Origin: Pseudomonadota bacterium
GTDB taxonomy: Bacteria; Bdellovibrionota; UBA2428
NCBI GenBank assembly: GCA_018001635.1
Contig: JAGNHS010000019.1
Location: 1-48,488 of the forward strand
DNA: 48,488 nucleotides
Reading direction: 5' to 3'
The notes beneath the pieces were generated by a model. That model did not search any database. It worked only from the letters and a program-made list of their open reading frames with translations, and was not told where the DNA came from. The position numbers were made by a program, and so were the translations under genes. Positions 1-8,971 of this stretch are shown here, one piece after another; position 1 is the first letter of the stretch, and every line of letters begins with the position of its first letter.

Positions 1-1039
1 GCCCAAAGAACTCACTAAACTTAAGTAGCTTGCTGGTTAGTCCTAAATGCATGGCCGGACTATCGGTGTGAGCCTTTTGATTACCTTCATGTTTTTTTAC
101 AAACTGTGGCTTCATGTAATTCTTGTAACAAATATAAAGTACATATTTATGAAACATCCTGGATGCCTTCTTTGAAAAGCATATTGTTTCGCGACTAAAG
201 GCCGCCACCTTTCGACGAATCAAAAGATCTAAATGATTTACCGGAAACAAGATATTCTTATAATTACGCGTAGCTTTCGAAGAAACACTAAGATGCTCTA
301 GTTGTAATCTTTCCTCAGGCTTTAAGTCCCTTTGAATGGCTCTTCGATATTGAAAATGCTCATCTGTGCGAAGCACTAGCTTTCGGCAGCGAGGATCTTT
401 ACGTGCGATGAGCTCTTTAAATAAGCTTAGACTAGCCTTACGGATGGCACTGGGGTCAAAGCGGCCATAGGCGTCCTCTAAATTTGCTAAATACTTTCGC
501 TGTCGAGGCGATGTGCGGCCTTTTCTGTTTAAGGGCGAAAAGTTAAAGAAGTAACAAAACAAGGAATTAGCACCAATGGCCTGATTGATGTTGTTGGGCT
601 CGTATTGCGAATGAGCAAAGGCTTCTAGGCCATCAAAGGCAATGTCTTCGTTGATTTTGATTTGTGAAATGAATTCATGATGTCTAAGAAGCGCCATTTG
701 CGAGAGTCTGAGCACACGTATTCGTACAAGACATTCACTGACTTTAAGCTCGCGAGCCAGCGATCTATTCGAGCGGTTGTGTAAAACCCCAAAGAAAATT
801 CGGTGATTAACCCTGGCTCGTTTTTGAAATCTAAAATTGAGATCAAAGGTGGCATCGGAAAAGCTTCTACGACAATACTTACACAAAAAGCGTTGTCGAA
901 TAGAACCATCTAGGCGAAATTCTCGTCCCTTAACAATATACGGGGGAGAACTCTCAGAAAAGCGCCTAGCTTTAAGATAAGGCCTTAAACAATACTTATT
1001 GGGACAATGGGGTGGCTGAAATATTTCTTCCGATTGCAT
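1..1039 (-). CDS. IS1-like transposase-related protein, 3' end beyond the window
   Basis: A frame without stops runs from an ATG at 1039 down to base 2 and leaves the window, so at least 346 codons are present and the C-terminus is missing. The product starts with a zinc ribbon (CPNKYC at residues 12-17, CKYC at 53-56) and a helix-turn-helix-like stretch near 90-110. It then has EDIAFDG at 131-137 and RTDEHF further on, which would supply the first two acidic residues of a DDE nuclease. The C-terminal part (NHLDLLIRR, then RETICFSKK) resembles the end of IS1 InsB. By eye, the third acidic residue of IS1 aligns with a non-acidic residue here, so the protein may be inactive or domesticated. No terminal inverted repeats were found in the 65 bases towards lpxK. 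Family assignment is from memory of related transposase-like proteins. The reading frame itself is certain. Confidence 0.72.
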   Translation of the reverse strand, partial: MQSEEIFQPPHCPNKYCLRPYLKARRFSESSPPYIVKGREFRLDGSIRQRFLCKYCRRSFSDATFDLNFRFQKRARVNHRIFFGVLHNRSNRSLARELKVSECLVRIRVLRLSQMALLRHHEFISQIKINEDIAFDGLEAFAHSQYEPNNINQAIGANSLFCYFFNFSPLNRKGRTSPRQRKYLANLEDAYGRFDPSAIRKASLSLFKELIARKDPRCRKLVLRTDEHFQYRRAIQRDLKPEERLQLEHLSVSSKATRNYKNILFPVNHLDLLIRRKVAAFSRETICFSKKASRMFHKYVLYICYKNYMKPQFVKKHEGNQKAHTDSPAMHLGLTSKLLKFSEFFG

Positions 1040-1104
1040 AGCAATCAGACCCTTGCACATCCCATACCAAACCCTTCATCCCAGGCCCGGTTCCCCGCGC
1101 ACAA

Positions 1105-2064
1105 TTAAATTTGCGGGAGGATTTGGGTGATGTTGGAATTGAGGAGATCGAGTTTTTCGGGTTTTAGAAAAGTTAATTCGTAGTCGACTAATAAAACTTC
1201 CCAGACTTGACCACCCACCAATAATTCAAAGGATTCCTGTCCGCCTGCCAATAACGGTAAGTCATGGGAAGTGAGAATTTTAACTATTTCCTTCCAGCCC
1301 AGTAAAAGTAAACCACCTTCGTGAATTTTATCTAAGAGACTTAGCATCTCATTCATCGAAGCATGATCTCTTAAAGCATAAAAAAATAATTTTTTATAAG
1401 ATTCTTTTATCTCTTCTAAGTAACGTGTTGGTTCTGCTCGAGTCGTAATAGCCACCACACTCTTATCGGCACTTTTTAGCTTCGGAATCGCTGTCATTTT
1501 TTTAAAATCTTCATTGAGCACTAAAACTTGAGTGGCTCTACTAAGCGCAGAAGGGGGTTCTCGAAGGCGACCAAAGGGTAGTATTTTCTCAGTTTCTAAA
1601 TCTGAACGAGTCACCAAAACTAAATTAAGATCTCTTTTAATTTCCCAATGTTGAAAACCATCATCAAGCACAAACACAACTTTGGGTAGCAAATCCGGAT
1701 ATCGAGTCAAATACGCCATCGCATTTGAGAAGCGTTTATGGCCAATCAAAACAGTGGCTCGAGATTTCAAAAATATTTCTAAGGCTTCATCGCCGCATTT
1801 TTCAGCCGAAAGATCTTGGTTTTTTTGATCGGGTAATATCCAAACGGGATTTTTTATTTCACGACGATAGCCCCGAGTTAGAACAACGGGATGAAAACCC
1901 TTTTCTTTTAAAATTTTTACTATGGTAATCACCATCGGAGTTTTTCCCCGACCCCCTACTGCAATATTTCCAACAGAAATTACAGGACAAGGTAATTTTT
2001 TAGGCTTTTTTATTTTTCGATGAAGTTTTAAGAGTTGAAGATAAAGAAATGAAATTGGATTCAT
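1105..2064 (-). CDS. lpxK: Tetraacyldisaccharide 4'-kinase
   Basis: LpxK phosphorylates the 4' position of the lipid A disaccharide at the inner membrane, the last step before Kdo addition. The 319-aa length is usual for the family. A P-loop is seen as GNIAVGGRGKTP at residues 32-43, followed by the family motifs LTRGYRR and LDDGFQHW. The N-terminus has a short hydrophobic segment that would dock the enzyme on the membrane. The start ATG at 2064 overlaps the lpxB stop by 4 nt (ATGA), so the two are translationally coupled, and this is the last gene of the lpx run. The reported Bdellovibrio bacteriovorus lipid A carries mannose instead of phosphate, so a retained 4'-kinase would mean phosphate is removed later or that this strain differs. 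That last point is inference. Confidence 0.93.
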   Translation of the reverse strand: MNPISFLYLQLLKLHRKIKKPKKLPCPVISVGNIAVGGRGKTPMVITIVKILKEKGFHPVVLTRGYRREIKNPVWILPDQKNQDLSAEKCGDEALEIFLKSRATVLIGHKRFSNAMAYLTRYPDLLPKVVFVLDDGFQHWEIKRDLNLVLVTRSDLETEKILPFGRLREPPSALSRATQVLVLNEDFKKMTAIPKLKSADKSVVAITTRAEPTRYLEEIKESYKKLFFYALRDHASMNEMLSLLDKIHEGGLLLLGWKEIVKILTSHDLPLLAGGQESFELLVGGQVWEVLLVDYELTFLKPEKLDLLNSNITQILPQI

Positions 2065-3260
2065 GGAGTCTCATGCCAGAGTTGCATTAAATCAGCTGCA
2101 ATTCTATTTGTGGCACCGACCTCCCCCATACGCTTTGGTATCCATCTTAAGAACTTTTTAATTCTATACATTTCGGATGAATTTCGCAAAAGTTCAAAAC
2201 TTTCATTGGCCAAAGTTTTAGGGGTTAAATGTTGCTGCAACATTTCAGGTATGACCATCCGCTCTAAAAGAATATTAGGAAGGCCTGCTTTAGCGTCGGG
2301 TTTTCTAAAGTATTCACTAAGTTGCTGAACTACAAACACACTAAAGCGACTTAATTTATAAACCAAAATATGAGGAAGCTGATAATACGCTGCTTCAAGT
2401 GTTGCCGTTCCTGAAGTGATCCAAGCGAAGTCAGAGGCCATCATACAAAGATGAGCCTGATATTGAATTTTCCATTCTCCAGAATCTAAGAATTGCTTCC
2501 AAAGTTCTAAATCTTGCTTATTATGAATCAGTGATTCCATTTGCTCCTTAGTCCAGCCTCTTGCCAATGGAACATACGCAATAAATGGAAATTTTAAGCC
2601 GTTTTTCTTATACAGTTTTTTAAACTCTACCCAAGCCTCTAAAAAAAGAGACAAATGACGAGCAATTTCACCATGTCGAGAACCTGGGAGCAATGACATT
2701 AATTGTTGGGATTCATTAAGCCCTAAAGTTTCTCGAGCCTGACGCCTCGACAATGGAGGCAAAACATCTCTTAAAGGATGTCCCAAATAGCGAGCTTCTA
2801 AACCTGCATCTGAAAATAAGTTTTGCTCAAAACTAAATGCAGGATAAATTCTTCGAAGCCATTTTTTCATGACATTAAGACGAGACGATCTCCAAGCCCA
2901 AACTTGTGGAGCTATAATATAGTCTACGGGTATAGATTTTTTTCTAGCCATTTCCGCTAATCGAAAATTGAAATCAGGAAAATCAACACACAATACTGAA
3001 TCGACGTTACTGAGTTCAGTTTCAAGCCTTTTGAGGGCTGCAAAAATCTTCGGTAATTTTTTTAAAACTTCTACAATTCCAACGACTGCAACATCTTTAG
3101 TTGAAGCGATCACTTTCAGACCCGCTTGCTCCGATAAAGGGCCACCCAAACCTACAAACTCATATTGAGGGTCGATACTTTTAATATGTTGAATAACTTT
3201 TGCTAAAATTTGATCGCCCGAAGGATCACCACATGAAATCAGAACTCGTTTTTTTTTCAT
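2061..3260 (-). CDS. lpxB: Lipid-A-disaccharide synthase
   Basis: This is a GT19 glycosyltransferase that joins lipid X and a UDP-diacyl sugar to form the beta-1,6 disaccharide of lipid A. The N-terminus shows ISCGDPSGD (residues 8-16), the counterpart of the GEASGD motif of the family, then GLGGP. The middle carries LLPGSRHGEI and the C-terminal half has TSGTATLEAA followed by LPHILVYK, the UDP-sugar-binding region. The 399-aa length is normal. Its ATG at 3260 shares one base with the stop of the upstream Gfo/Idh gene (TAATG), and its own stop overlaps lpxK by 4 nt. The gene sits in an uninterrupted minus-strand operon with lpxD and lpxA. Confidence 0.95.
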   Translation of the reverse strand: MKKKRVLISCGDPSGDQILAKVIQHIKSIDPQYEFVGLGGPLSEQAGLKVIASTKDVAVVGIVEVLKKLPKIFAALKRLETELSNVDSVLCVDFPDFNFRLAEMARKKSIPVDYIIAPQVWAWRSSRLNVMKKWLRRIYPAFSFEQNLFSDAGLEARYLGHPLRDVLPPLSRRQARETLGLNESQQLMSLLPGSRHGEIARHLSLFLEAWVEFKKLYKKNGLKFPFIAYVPLARGWTKEQMESLIHNKQDLELWKQFLDSGEWKIQYQAHLCMMASDFAWITSGTATLEAAYYQLPHILVYKLSRFSVFVVQQLSEYFRKPDAKAGLPNILLERMVIPEMLQQHLTPKTLANESFELLRNSSEMYRIKKFLRWIPKRMGEVGATNRIAADLMQLWHETP

Positions 3261-4285
3261 TAATGATCAAAAACCTGCATGCAACTTAAAATTTCATCAA
3301 CGATTTCATGCGTTCGATAAATGGTGTGTGGAAAAGCTCTTAAAGAACTCAAATCACCAAAATCCATTTTAGTATTTTCTGGAACGGGCACACTTTGCTC
3401 GAGTGTTCGTCTAAAAAATTCTAACTCATAAGCAATGGGTTCACTGAGCTCTGCACGACTTTGTACGGCTTGAAAAAGATTCACATCTCGACCCGCACGC
3501 TCAAACCTTTTTAAAGTTCTTCGCATAAAATTAAAAGAAGCGTGCCAATCTGGCCCAGTCATCTCCCAAGCTCGATTAGTTTCAGCCGATAGACGAGAGG
3601 CAAAAAAACGCGCCATTCCTCCATCCTCAAGGTCCAAAGCCACAATGGCATAATCCACCAATGAAGATCTTAGCTTGCGACCCCAGGCTCGAACTTTAAC
3701 AATCTTGGGCAAATCAAAAACAGAACTTAAAAGTACAAACAAATCTAAATCGGTGACCATGAGATCGTGCAAAACATCCATATCAGAAGATCGAGGAACA
3801 AAGGGGTTCACTCGAATGGCATTGATAGTCCATACCCCTTGCTTTGGTTTCCAATGATTCCATAGCTCTGCAAAAATCCACCTCTCGGGGAAGGATCCCT
3901 GTAAATGTCTTTTATATTTTTTGGCTTTTTCAGCAAGCTCTCTGCAATTAACGGCAGAAAAACCAACGGGCTTTTCCACTAAACAATGCATACCAGTGGA
4001 AAGACACGCTTCTGCAATCTCACTTTGAATCTTGGCAGGAACACAAACGATAGCAGCCTCTGGACGCTGATCATCGGGAACTTTTGTGAGCGAACCGACA
4101 TTAGATAGTAATAAGGGTCTTTTGGACTCAGGAAACTCAGACAGTAAGGCGGCTGATTTGTCTTTTTCGGGTTCAACAATGGCCGTTAACTCTATACCTA
4201 AGCGCTCTCCATCTTTGGCAATTTGTTTAATAAAAGTAGAGCCCGTTTTACCGGCACCAACAACCATGAATTTAACAGGTCTCAT
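3260..4285 (-). CDS. gnnA: Gfo/Idh/MocA oxidoreductase, probable GnnA-type UDP-GlcNAc 3-dehydrogenase
   Basis: A Rossmann-fold NAD(P) enzyme of the Gfo/Idh/MocA family. The N-terminus has the nucleotide loop GAGKTG (residues 10-15), and EKP sits at 104-106. In Acidithiobacillus ferrooxidans the gnnA and gnnB genes lie between lpxA and lpxB, and GnnA oxidises the 3-hydroxyl of UDP-GlcNAc so that GnnB can install an amine. The position here, with 4-nt and 1-nt overlaps to lpxA and lpxB, is the same. B. bacteriovorus lipid A is reported to contain 2,3-diamino-2,3-dideoxyglucose, which fits. One oddity is that the usual DxxxH motif reads HDLMVTDLD (173-181), so threonine 178 stands where many members have the catalytic histidine. 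No GnnB-like aminotransferase is present in this window. The family call is secure. The GnnA role is an inference from context. Confidence 0.72.
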   Translation of the reverse strand: MRPVKFMVVGAGKTGSTFIKQIAKDGERLGIELTAIVEPEKDKSAALLSEFPESKRPLLLSNVGSLTKVPDDQRPEAAIVCVPAKIQSEIAEACLSTGMHCLVEKPVGFSAVNCRELAEKAKKYKRHLQGSFPERWIFAELWNHWKPKQGVWTINAIRVNPFVPRSSDMDVLHDLMVTDLDLFVLLSSVFDLPKIVKVRAWGRKLRSSLVDYAIVALDLEDGGMARFFASRLSAETNRAWEMTGPDWHASFNFMRRTLKRFERAGRDVNLFQAVQSRAELSEPIAYELEFFRRTLEQSVPVPENTKMDFGDLSSLRAFPHTIYRTHEIVDEILSCMQVFDH

Positions 4286-5061
4286 CGTTGAACTCCAATG
4301 ACAGTTTTTCCGACAAAATTTAAAAAGATCTGAGCCACTTTCTCTTGGGAATAAAGTTCTCTAATTTTTTCAAGTGACTTTTCAGCCGTTAAAGGGCTTT
4401 TATAAAAAATTTTATAAATTTCACGAATACAGCGCAATTCAACTTCATTAAAACCTGCGCGCTTTAATCCCACTAAATTTGGACCCACAACTTCAGAATC
4501 TCCACGTGCTGCCATAAAGGGAGCTAAATCTCGTCGCAACTCCGTGGCCCCTGCTAAAAAACCATAAGAACCAATTCTCGCTTTTTGCTGAACGCCAGAA
4601 TGTCCGCTGATATTCACAAAATCTTCCACAATCACATGTCCCGCAAGCGCTGTATAATTGGCCATAATAGTTTGATTTCCAATTTTGCAATCATGAGCCA
4701 CGTGACAATAAGCCATAAAAAAATTTTTATTTCCTATTTCAGTCTTGCCGTCGGCCTTAGCTGAAGCTCTATGCGCCGTAAAAGATTCTCTAAAGGTATT
4801 AGCAGATCCAATAATTAATTGAGTGGCTTCGCCCTTATAACCTAAATCTTGAGGAGCTGCTCCCAAACATACAAAAGGAAAAATTTGATTATCAGCGCCT
4901 AAAGTAGTGTTACCCTCTATGACAACATGGGAATGCAAATGATTTCCCTTAGCCAACTTGACTTGAGCACCAATTCTACAAAAAGGACCAATCTTTACAT
5001 TCACATCAAGTTCAGCACCTTTTTCAATAATGCTAGTGGGATGAATTTCTACAGATGACAT
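4282..5061 (-). CDS. lpxA: UDP-N-acetylglucosamine (or diamino analogue) acyltransferase
   Basis: LpxA transfers a 3-hydroxyacyl chain from ACP to the 3-position of the UDP-sugar, the first lipid A step. The 259-aa protein is a left-handed beta-helix of hexapeptide repeats, with an alpha-helical C-terminus. The catalytic site aligns with E. coli: H120, H123 (in CHVAHD) and H142 (LAGH) match H122, H125 and H144. The counterpart of E. coli H160 is a glutamine (Q158 in SGVQQ). NLVGLKRAGF retains the conserved arginine region. The start ATG at 5061 shares a base with the lpxD stop (TAATG), and the end overlaps the gnnA-like gene by 4 nt. There is no fabZ between lpxD and lpxA, unlike many Gram-negatives. 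Confidence 0.95.
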   Translation of the reverse strand: MSSVEIHPTSIIEKGAELDVNVKIGPFCRIGAQVKLAKGNHLHSHVVIEGNTTLGADNQIFPFVCLGAAPQDLGYKGEATQLIIGSANTFRESFTAHRASAKADGKTEIGNKNFFMAYCHVAHDCKIGNQTIMANYTALAGHVIVEDFVNISGHSGVQQKARIGSYGFLAGATELRRDLAPFMAARGDSEVVGPNLVGLKRAGFNEVELRCIREIYKIFYKSPLTAEKSLEKIRELYSQEKVAQIFLNFVGKTVIGVQR

Positions 5062-6110
5062 TATTTTAAAGCTTTCTCCAGAGCTTTTAATCGCTCATAA
5101 ATTTCAGGAAGTTTTCCAGTGAGCACTTCAATTTTTAAAGCTTCACTAATAGGTCGAGGAGGATATCCTTTGACTTGTGAATTCGAAGGAATGTTAGTGG
5201 TAATACCACTCTGCCCAGCAACCATAACATTATCACCTACGGTCAAATGCCCCTTAGAGCCGACCATTCCGCCAACAGTGACATTATTTCCAAAATGAGT
5301 GGAGCCAGAAAGTCCCACATAACTACAAAGGACATTGTTTTGTCCCAAACTACAATTGTGTGCAATTTGAATATGATTATCAAGACAAGTTCCGTTTGCA
5401 ATAGTCGTATCTGATAAGACTCCACGATCTATAGAAACAAAGGATCCAATATTAACTCGATTACCAATAACAACTCGACCAATATGCTTTCTTATTCTTG
5501 CAAAATTATCCTTGGGATATCTAATGAGACCAAAACCATAACCCCCAATAGCGGCATGGGATTTCAAGCGACAGTGGTGTCCGATTTCAGTATCATCAGC
5601 AATAAATGAATTAGCGCCAATTCGAGTATGATCACCAATTTTAACTCTAGCTCCAATACGCACGCCGCTCTCGAGCACAACTCCCTGGCCAAAGACACAA
5701 TCAGGCCCTACTAAAACATTGTTCTCACATTGAACTTCTTCGGGTGTATCCACACCTCTTCCAGTCCACTCGGGAACACTCACTTTATTGAGAATAAAGT
5801 CAAAAGCTGCTTCAACATTTTTTACAATAATGGCGTTGGGGTAAACTTCGTTGGCATTTTCACAAATATGTAAGCCAAAAGAAGATAGGCCTTTTAGTTC
5901 CTTTGAATACACATAAGAATGATTATCAGCTACTGAATCATCTGAAGAAGGAGTGCTTATATGAGGCCAATGCTCCTTGAGACTTTCCATAACTTTAGCC
6001 GAAGGATTTGTTACGTCAAAGCCCAGTTTAAGCCAGTCAGCAATTAATGCTGAAGGTCCATCTGGCCAAACTCTAGATAAGGAACGGAAACGAGCTCTTG
6101 TCTCGCCCAT
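5061..6110 (-). CDS. lpxD: UDP-3-O-acyl-glucosamine N-acyltransferase
   Basis: LpxD adds the second, N-linked hydroxyacyl chain to the UDP-sugar. Of 349 residues, about the first 115 form the uridine-binding domain (IIVKNVEAAFDFIL near 94-107 is its recognisable end). Hexapeptide repeats of a left-handed beta-helix run from roughly 125 to 320, and a C-terminal helix (KLPEIYERLKALEKALK) follows. The catalytic histidine is H251 in IQIAHNC, matching E. coli H239, and GGYGFG is conserved. The N-terminal domain is divergent. A good ribosome site, AGAGG, lies just upstream of the ATG at 6110, nine bases after the skp stop. Confidence 0.94.
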   Translation of the reverse strand: MGETRARFRSLSRVWPDGPSALIADWLKLGFDVTNPSAKVMESLKEHWPHISTPSSDDSVADNHSYVYSKELKGLSSFGLHICENANEVYPNAIIVKNVEAAFDFILNKVSVPEWTGRGVDTPEEVQCENNVLVGPDCVFGQGVVLESGVRIGARVKIGDHTRIGANSFIADDTEIGHHCRLKSHAAIGGYGFGLIRYPKDNFARIRKHIGRVVIGNRVNIGSFVSIDRGVLSDTTIANGTCLDNHIQIAHNCSLGQNNVLCSYVGLSGSTHFGNNVTVGGMVGSKGHLTVGDNVMVAGQSGITTNIPSNSQVKGYPPRPISEALKIEVLTGKLPEIYERLKALEKALK

Positions 6111-6119
6111 TGAAACCTC

Positions 6120-6629
6120 TTATTTTTTCTTTTTATTTTTTTCGTCGTAAAGTCGAATGAGTTCTTCTGTCATATCACTGATATCTACAGCGTAGAGAAG
6201 ACCCGCATTTTTTTCGACCACTAAATCTACGCCTCTTTTGCGTGAAAGATCAGGAAGCAATTCCCTCAAACCTTCGATTATGGGTTTCGTCATTTCAGCT
6301 TCTTTTTGTCGCATAGTCATTTCAGAATCTTGAACCATCTTTTGAAGATTCATAGCCTTTTGTTGCATTTCAGCTTCTTTTTTTCCACGAGCTTCTTTTG
6401 AAAGTAATGCAGCACTCTTTTGAAGATCTTCTTGTAGTTTTTCAAAAGCAGTTCTCTCTTTGTCAATTGTAGACTTACGAGTATTGAATTCTTTTTCTAA
6501 AGCTTCTTTAGCTTTCTTTCCAGATTGGCTTTCTTGTAAAGCTTGTTGAAGATCTACAGTCCCAATTTTCACACCCGCAAAAAGGGGTAAAGCAATAAAT
6601 AAAGGTAAAACTTTGTAAAATAATTTCAT
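6120..6629 (-). CDS. skp: OmpH/Skp family periplasmic chaperone
   Basis: Skp holds unfolded outer membrane proteins in the periplasm and hands them to BamA. The 169-aa product begins with a signal peptide (MKLFYKVLPLFIALPLFAG), followed by KIGTVDLQQALQES, the typical first strand of the OmpH fold. Residues about 35-115 are charged, Lys/Glu-rich and coiled-coil-forming, giving the tentacle helices. A C-terminal strand region (RGVDLVVEKNAGLLYAV) completes the body domain. It lies 20 nt downstream of bamA and 9 nt upstream of lpxD, the classical bamA-skp-lpxD order. Confidence 0.93.
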   Translation of the reverse strand: MKLFYKVLPLFIALPLFAGVKIGTVDLQQALQESQSGKKAKEALEKEFNTRKSTIDKERTAFEKLQEDLQKSAALLSKEARGKKEAEMQQKAMNLQKMVQDSEMTMRQKEAEMTKPIIEGLRELLPDLSRKRGVDLVVEKNAGLLYAVDISDMTEELIRLYDEKNKKKK

Positions 6630-6649
6630 AATTCTAAAATCTAATCCAA

Positions 6650-8971
6650 TCAGAAGGTCGGCGCAATAATGAAGTGAAATTCAGGTGAAAGTCCCTGACT
6701 AAATGGTCCAACAGCTAGAGGATATCCCCACTCAAAACGCAAGGGACCCATAGGAGAATACCATCGGATACCCCAGCCGTAATTACTCAGCACTGCTGGT
6801 GAGAGTTGTTCAAATTTGTTCCAAGTATTTCCTGCATCAAAGAAGACCACAGCCCTAATATTTGCTTCAGGAATTAACGGGAATTCCACTTCGTGATTCA
6901 TCACAACTTTTTGCTCACCACCAATAACATAGGGTCGTGTCAAATCAGGACGATTGTCACGAGTGTTGGGCAAAGTTTTAGAGGGGCCAATACTTCCTTG
7001 AGAATAACCACGCAAGCTCTGGATTCCACCAAGCACATATCGTTCAGAATCAGGAATAGATTCATGGTTCATCCCATTAAACAAAAGGCCGTATTCTATA
7101 TTGCTTCTATAAACGGCCTTCCAAAACAAATTAAAATAACGACGAACACTAAAGCCTAAGGATTGGAAAGTTCTTCCACCCAATCCACCCACTTCAAAGG
7201 AAGCCGACAAATACCATCCCTTACTAGGATCGAGGCGATCGTTGCGCGTATCATACTCAATGTCGGTAGATACGGCGCTGATAATTGAATTAGCATCTTT
7301 TGAACTCGTAAAAATGGCAGGGTTAATAGGTTTCTCTAGTTTATTTTGAGAAATTCTGTATCGTCCATAAAGACTCGTGAACTCGGCGATCTCACGCCCC
7401 AATCGAAGTGACCCACCCGTACTCTTTTGCAGGTAGGTGTACTCTAATTCCGAAGGGGGTCCGACTCGCCCTTGAGAATATGTAAAATTATTTCCAAAAT
7501 ACCATTCAGAATCAAAAATCTTTGGATCAGCCCAAGACAAATTAACGGCTCTTGACTCTTGAGAAGCTATATCCAATGAAAATTGCAATTGCTGAGCGAG
7601 ACCAAAAAGGTTGTTTTGCCCAACACGAGCCCCAAAAACGAATTTAGTGGCTGTACCATATCCCGCCGACACGTTTAGAGAGCCTGTCGGTTTTTCTTCA
7701 ACCTTAATTTCAAGATCTAGAACATTGGGCTTTCCAGAAGGAGAACTTGTAACAAAGTTAACGTCTTTACCAAAAAAACCGAGTCGTCTTATATTTTCAA
7801 AACTCTTTTTTCTTTTTGTGGCGTGAGTGAGCTCGCCCTCAGCAAACAAAAGCTCTCTTCGAATCACCTTATCGTGAGTTTTAGTATTTCCACTAACGGT
7901 GATTTTGCCCCAATAAATTTTTTCACCTTTTTCAATATCAATTTTTAAATCAACTATTTTAGACCCATCACGAATGGCCGTTCGAGGAACAACGTTGGCA
8001 AAGGCATAACCTTCGTCTCCATATTTGTCGGTGAGAGCCAAAATTTGTTCTTGAAGTTTTCCAGTAGAAAAGACATCCTTTTCTTGCATTTCAAAACTAT
8101 TTCTTAACTCTTCATCACTAAAGAGTTTGTCTTGACCTTCAAAACTCACATCACCTAAAAAGAATTGATCGCCTTCATCAACATCTATAAAAATATCAAC
8201 GTAACGACGATCTTGGCTTAAAGTGACTCTAGGTTTAGAAAATTTTGCTTGGATATATCCGCGATCTCCATAAAAGAATGCCAGCATACCCAAGTCACGT
8301 TCAAAAACATCTTCTCTATAGGTTCCACCACTGCTCGCCCATGAAAAAGCATGGCCCTCAGAAGTCGCTATGGATTGCTTGAGCTCGGAATTTGTAAAAA
8401 CTTTATTTCCTAAGAAAAAGATTCTTCGAATTCGAACTTTTTCGTTTTCATCAATATTGAGTTCTAATTCAACTTCATTGGGCTTATCTTCGATGGGAAG
8501 AACTTTATAATCAGCTCGCGCGAGATAATAGCCCTTCTCCTCATAACGCTTGGCAATATTTCTTTGCGCTTTGCGAATTTCTTGAATATTAAGGACTCGG
8601 TAAGCTTTTAAACCCGACATTTCATCGAGCTCTTTAGATTCAAACTCTTCATAGCCTTTAAAGGTGATTTTAGTAACAACGGGACGCTCTTTAACAATGA
8701 CAATAAGCTTATTCCCAGATTTTTCGAGACGAATGTCATCAAAAAATCCCATATTAAAAAGAGCTAAAAGATCTTTCCTGACTCGTTCTGGAGCAAAGGA
8801 ATCCCCTTTACGCAGAGACATTTTCTCTAAAATGGCATCTTTCTCGATTCGGCGATTGCCTTGAATTTCGATATCTTCAATATTTTGGGAAAATGCCATT
8901 TGAGGAAAGAAGTATGCGCCTATAGCTAACAAATAGGGCATGACACCCATGCGCAACTTAAACAACTTCAC
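6650..8971 (-). CDS. bamA: Outer membrane protein assembly factor BamA
   Basis: BamA inserts beta-barrel proteins into the outer membrane. The 773-aa product has an N-terminal signal (cleavage near residue 28, after MAFS), five POTRA-type repeats to about residue 430, and a C-terminal Omp85 barrel ending in the aromatic signature IIAPTF. The conserved loop-6 motif appears as SLRGYSQG, corresponding to VRGF. The start is a GTG at 8971 preceded by AGGA at good spacing. It overlaps the end of lolD by 14 nt. An in-frame ATG at codon 8 would avoid the overlap but shortens the n-region of the signal, so GTG is preferred. Confidence 0.95.
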   Translation of the reverse strand: MKLFKLRMGVMPYLLAIGAYFFPQMAFSQNIEDIEIQGNRRIEKDAILEKMSLRKGDSFAPERVRKDLLALFNMGFFDDIRLEKSGNKLIVIVKERPVVTKITFKGYEEFESKELDEMSGLKAYRVLNIQEIRKAQRNIAKRYEEKGYYLARADYKVLPIEDKPNEVELELNIDENEKVRIRRIFFLGNKVFTNSELKQSIATSEGHAFSWASSGGTYREDVFERDLGMLAFFYGDRGYIQAKFSKPRVTLSQDRRYVDIFIDVDEGDQFFLGDVSFEGQDKLFSDEELRNSFEMQEKDVFSTGKLQEQILALTDKYGDEGYAFANVVPRTAIRDGSKIVDLKIDIEKGEKIYWGKITVSGNTKTHDKVIRRELLFAEGELTHATKRKKSFENIRRLGFFGKDVNFVTSSPSGKPNVLDLEIKVEEKPTGSLNVSAGYGTATKFVFGARVGQNNLFGLAQQLQFSLDIASQESRAVNLSWADPKIFDSEWYFGNNFTYSQGRVGPPSELEYTYLQKSTGGSLRLGREIAEFTSLYGRYRISQNKLEKPINPAIFTSSKDANSIISAVSTDIEYDTRNDRLDPSKGWYLSASFEVGGLGGRTFQSLGFSVRRYFNLFWKAVYRSNIEYGLLFNGMNHESIPDSERYVLGGIQSLRGYSQGSIGPSKTLPNTRDNRPDLTRPYVIGGEQKVVMNHEVEFPLIPEANIRAVVFFDAGNTWNKFEQLSPAVLSNYGWGIRWYSPMGPLRFEWGYPLAVGPFSQGLSPEFHFIIAPTF

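Noticed and set aside
625..909. 94-codon frame on the minus strand
   Set aside because: It lies in another frame inside the continuous transposase-related frame (1-1039), which has the zinc ribbon and DDE-like motifs.
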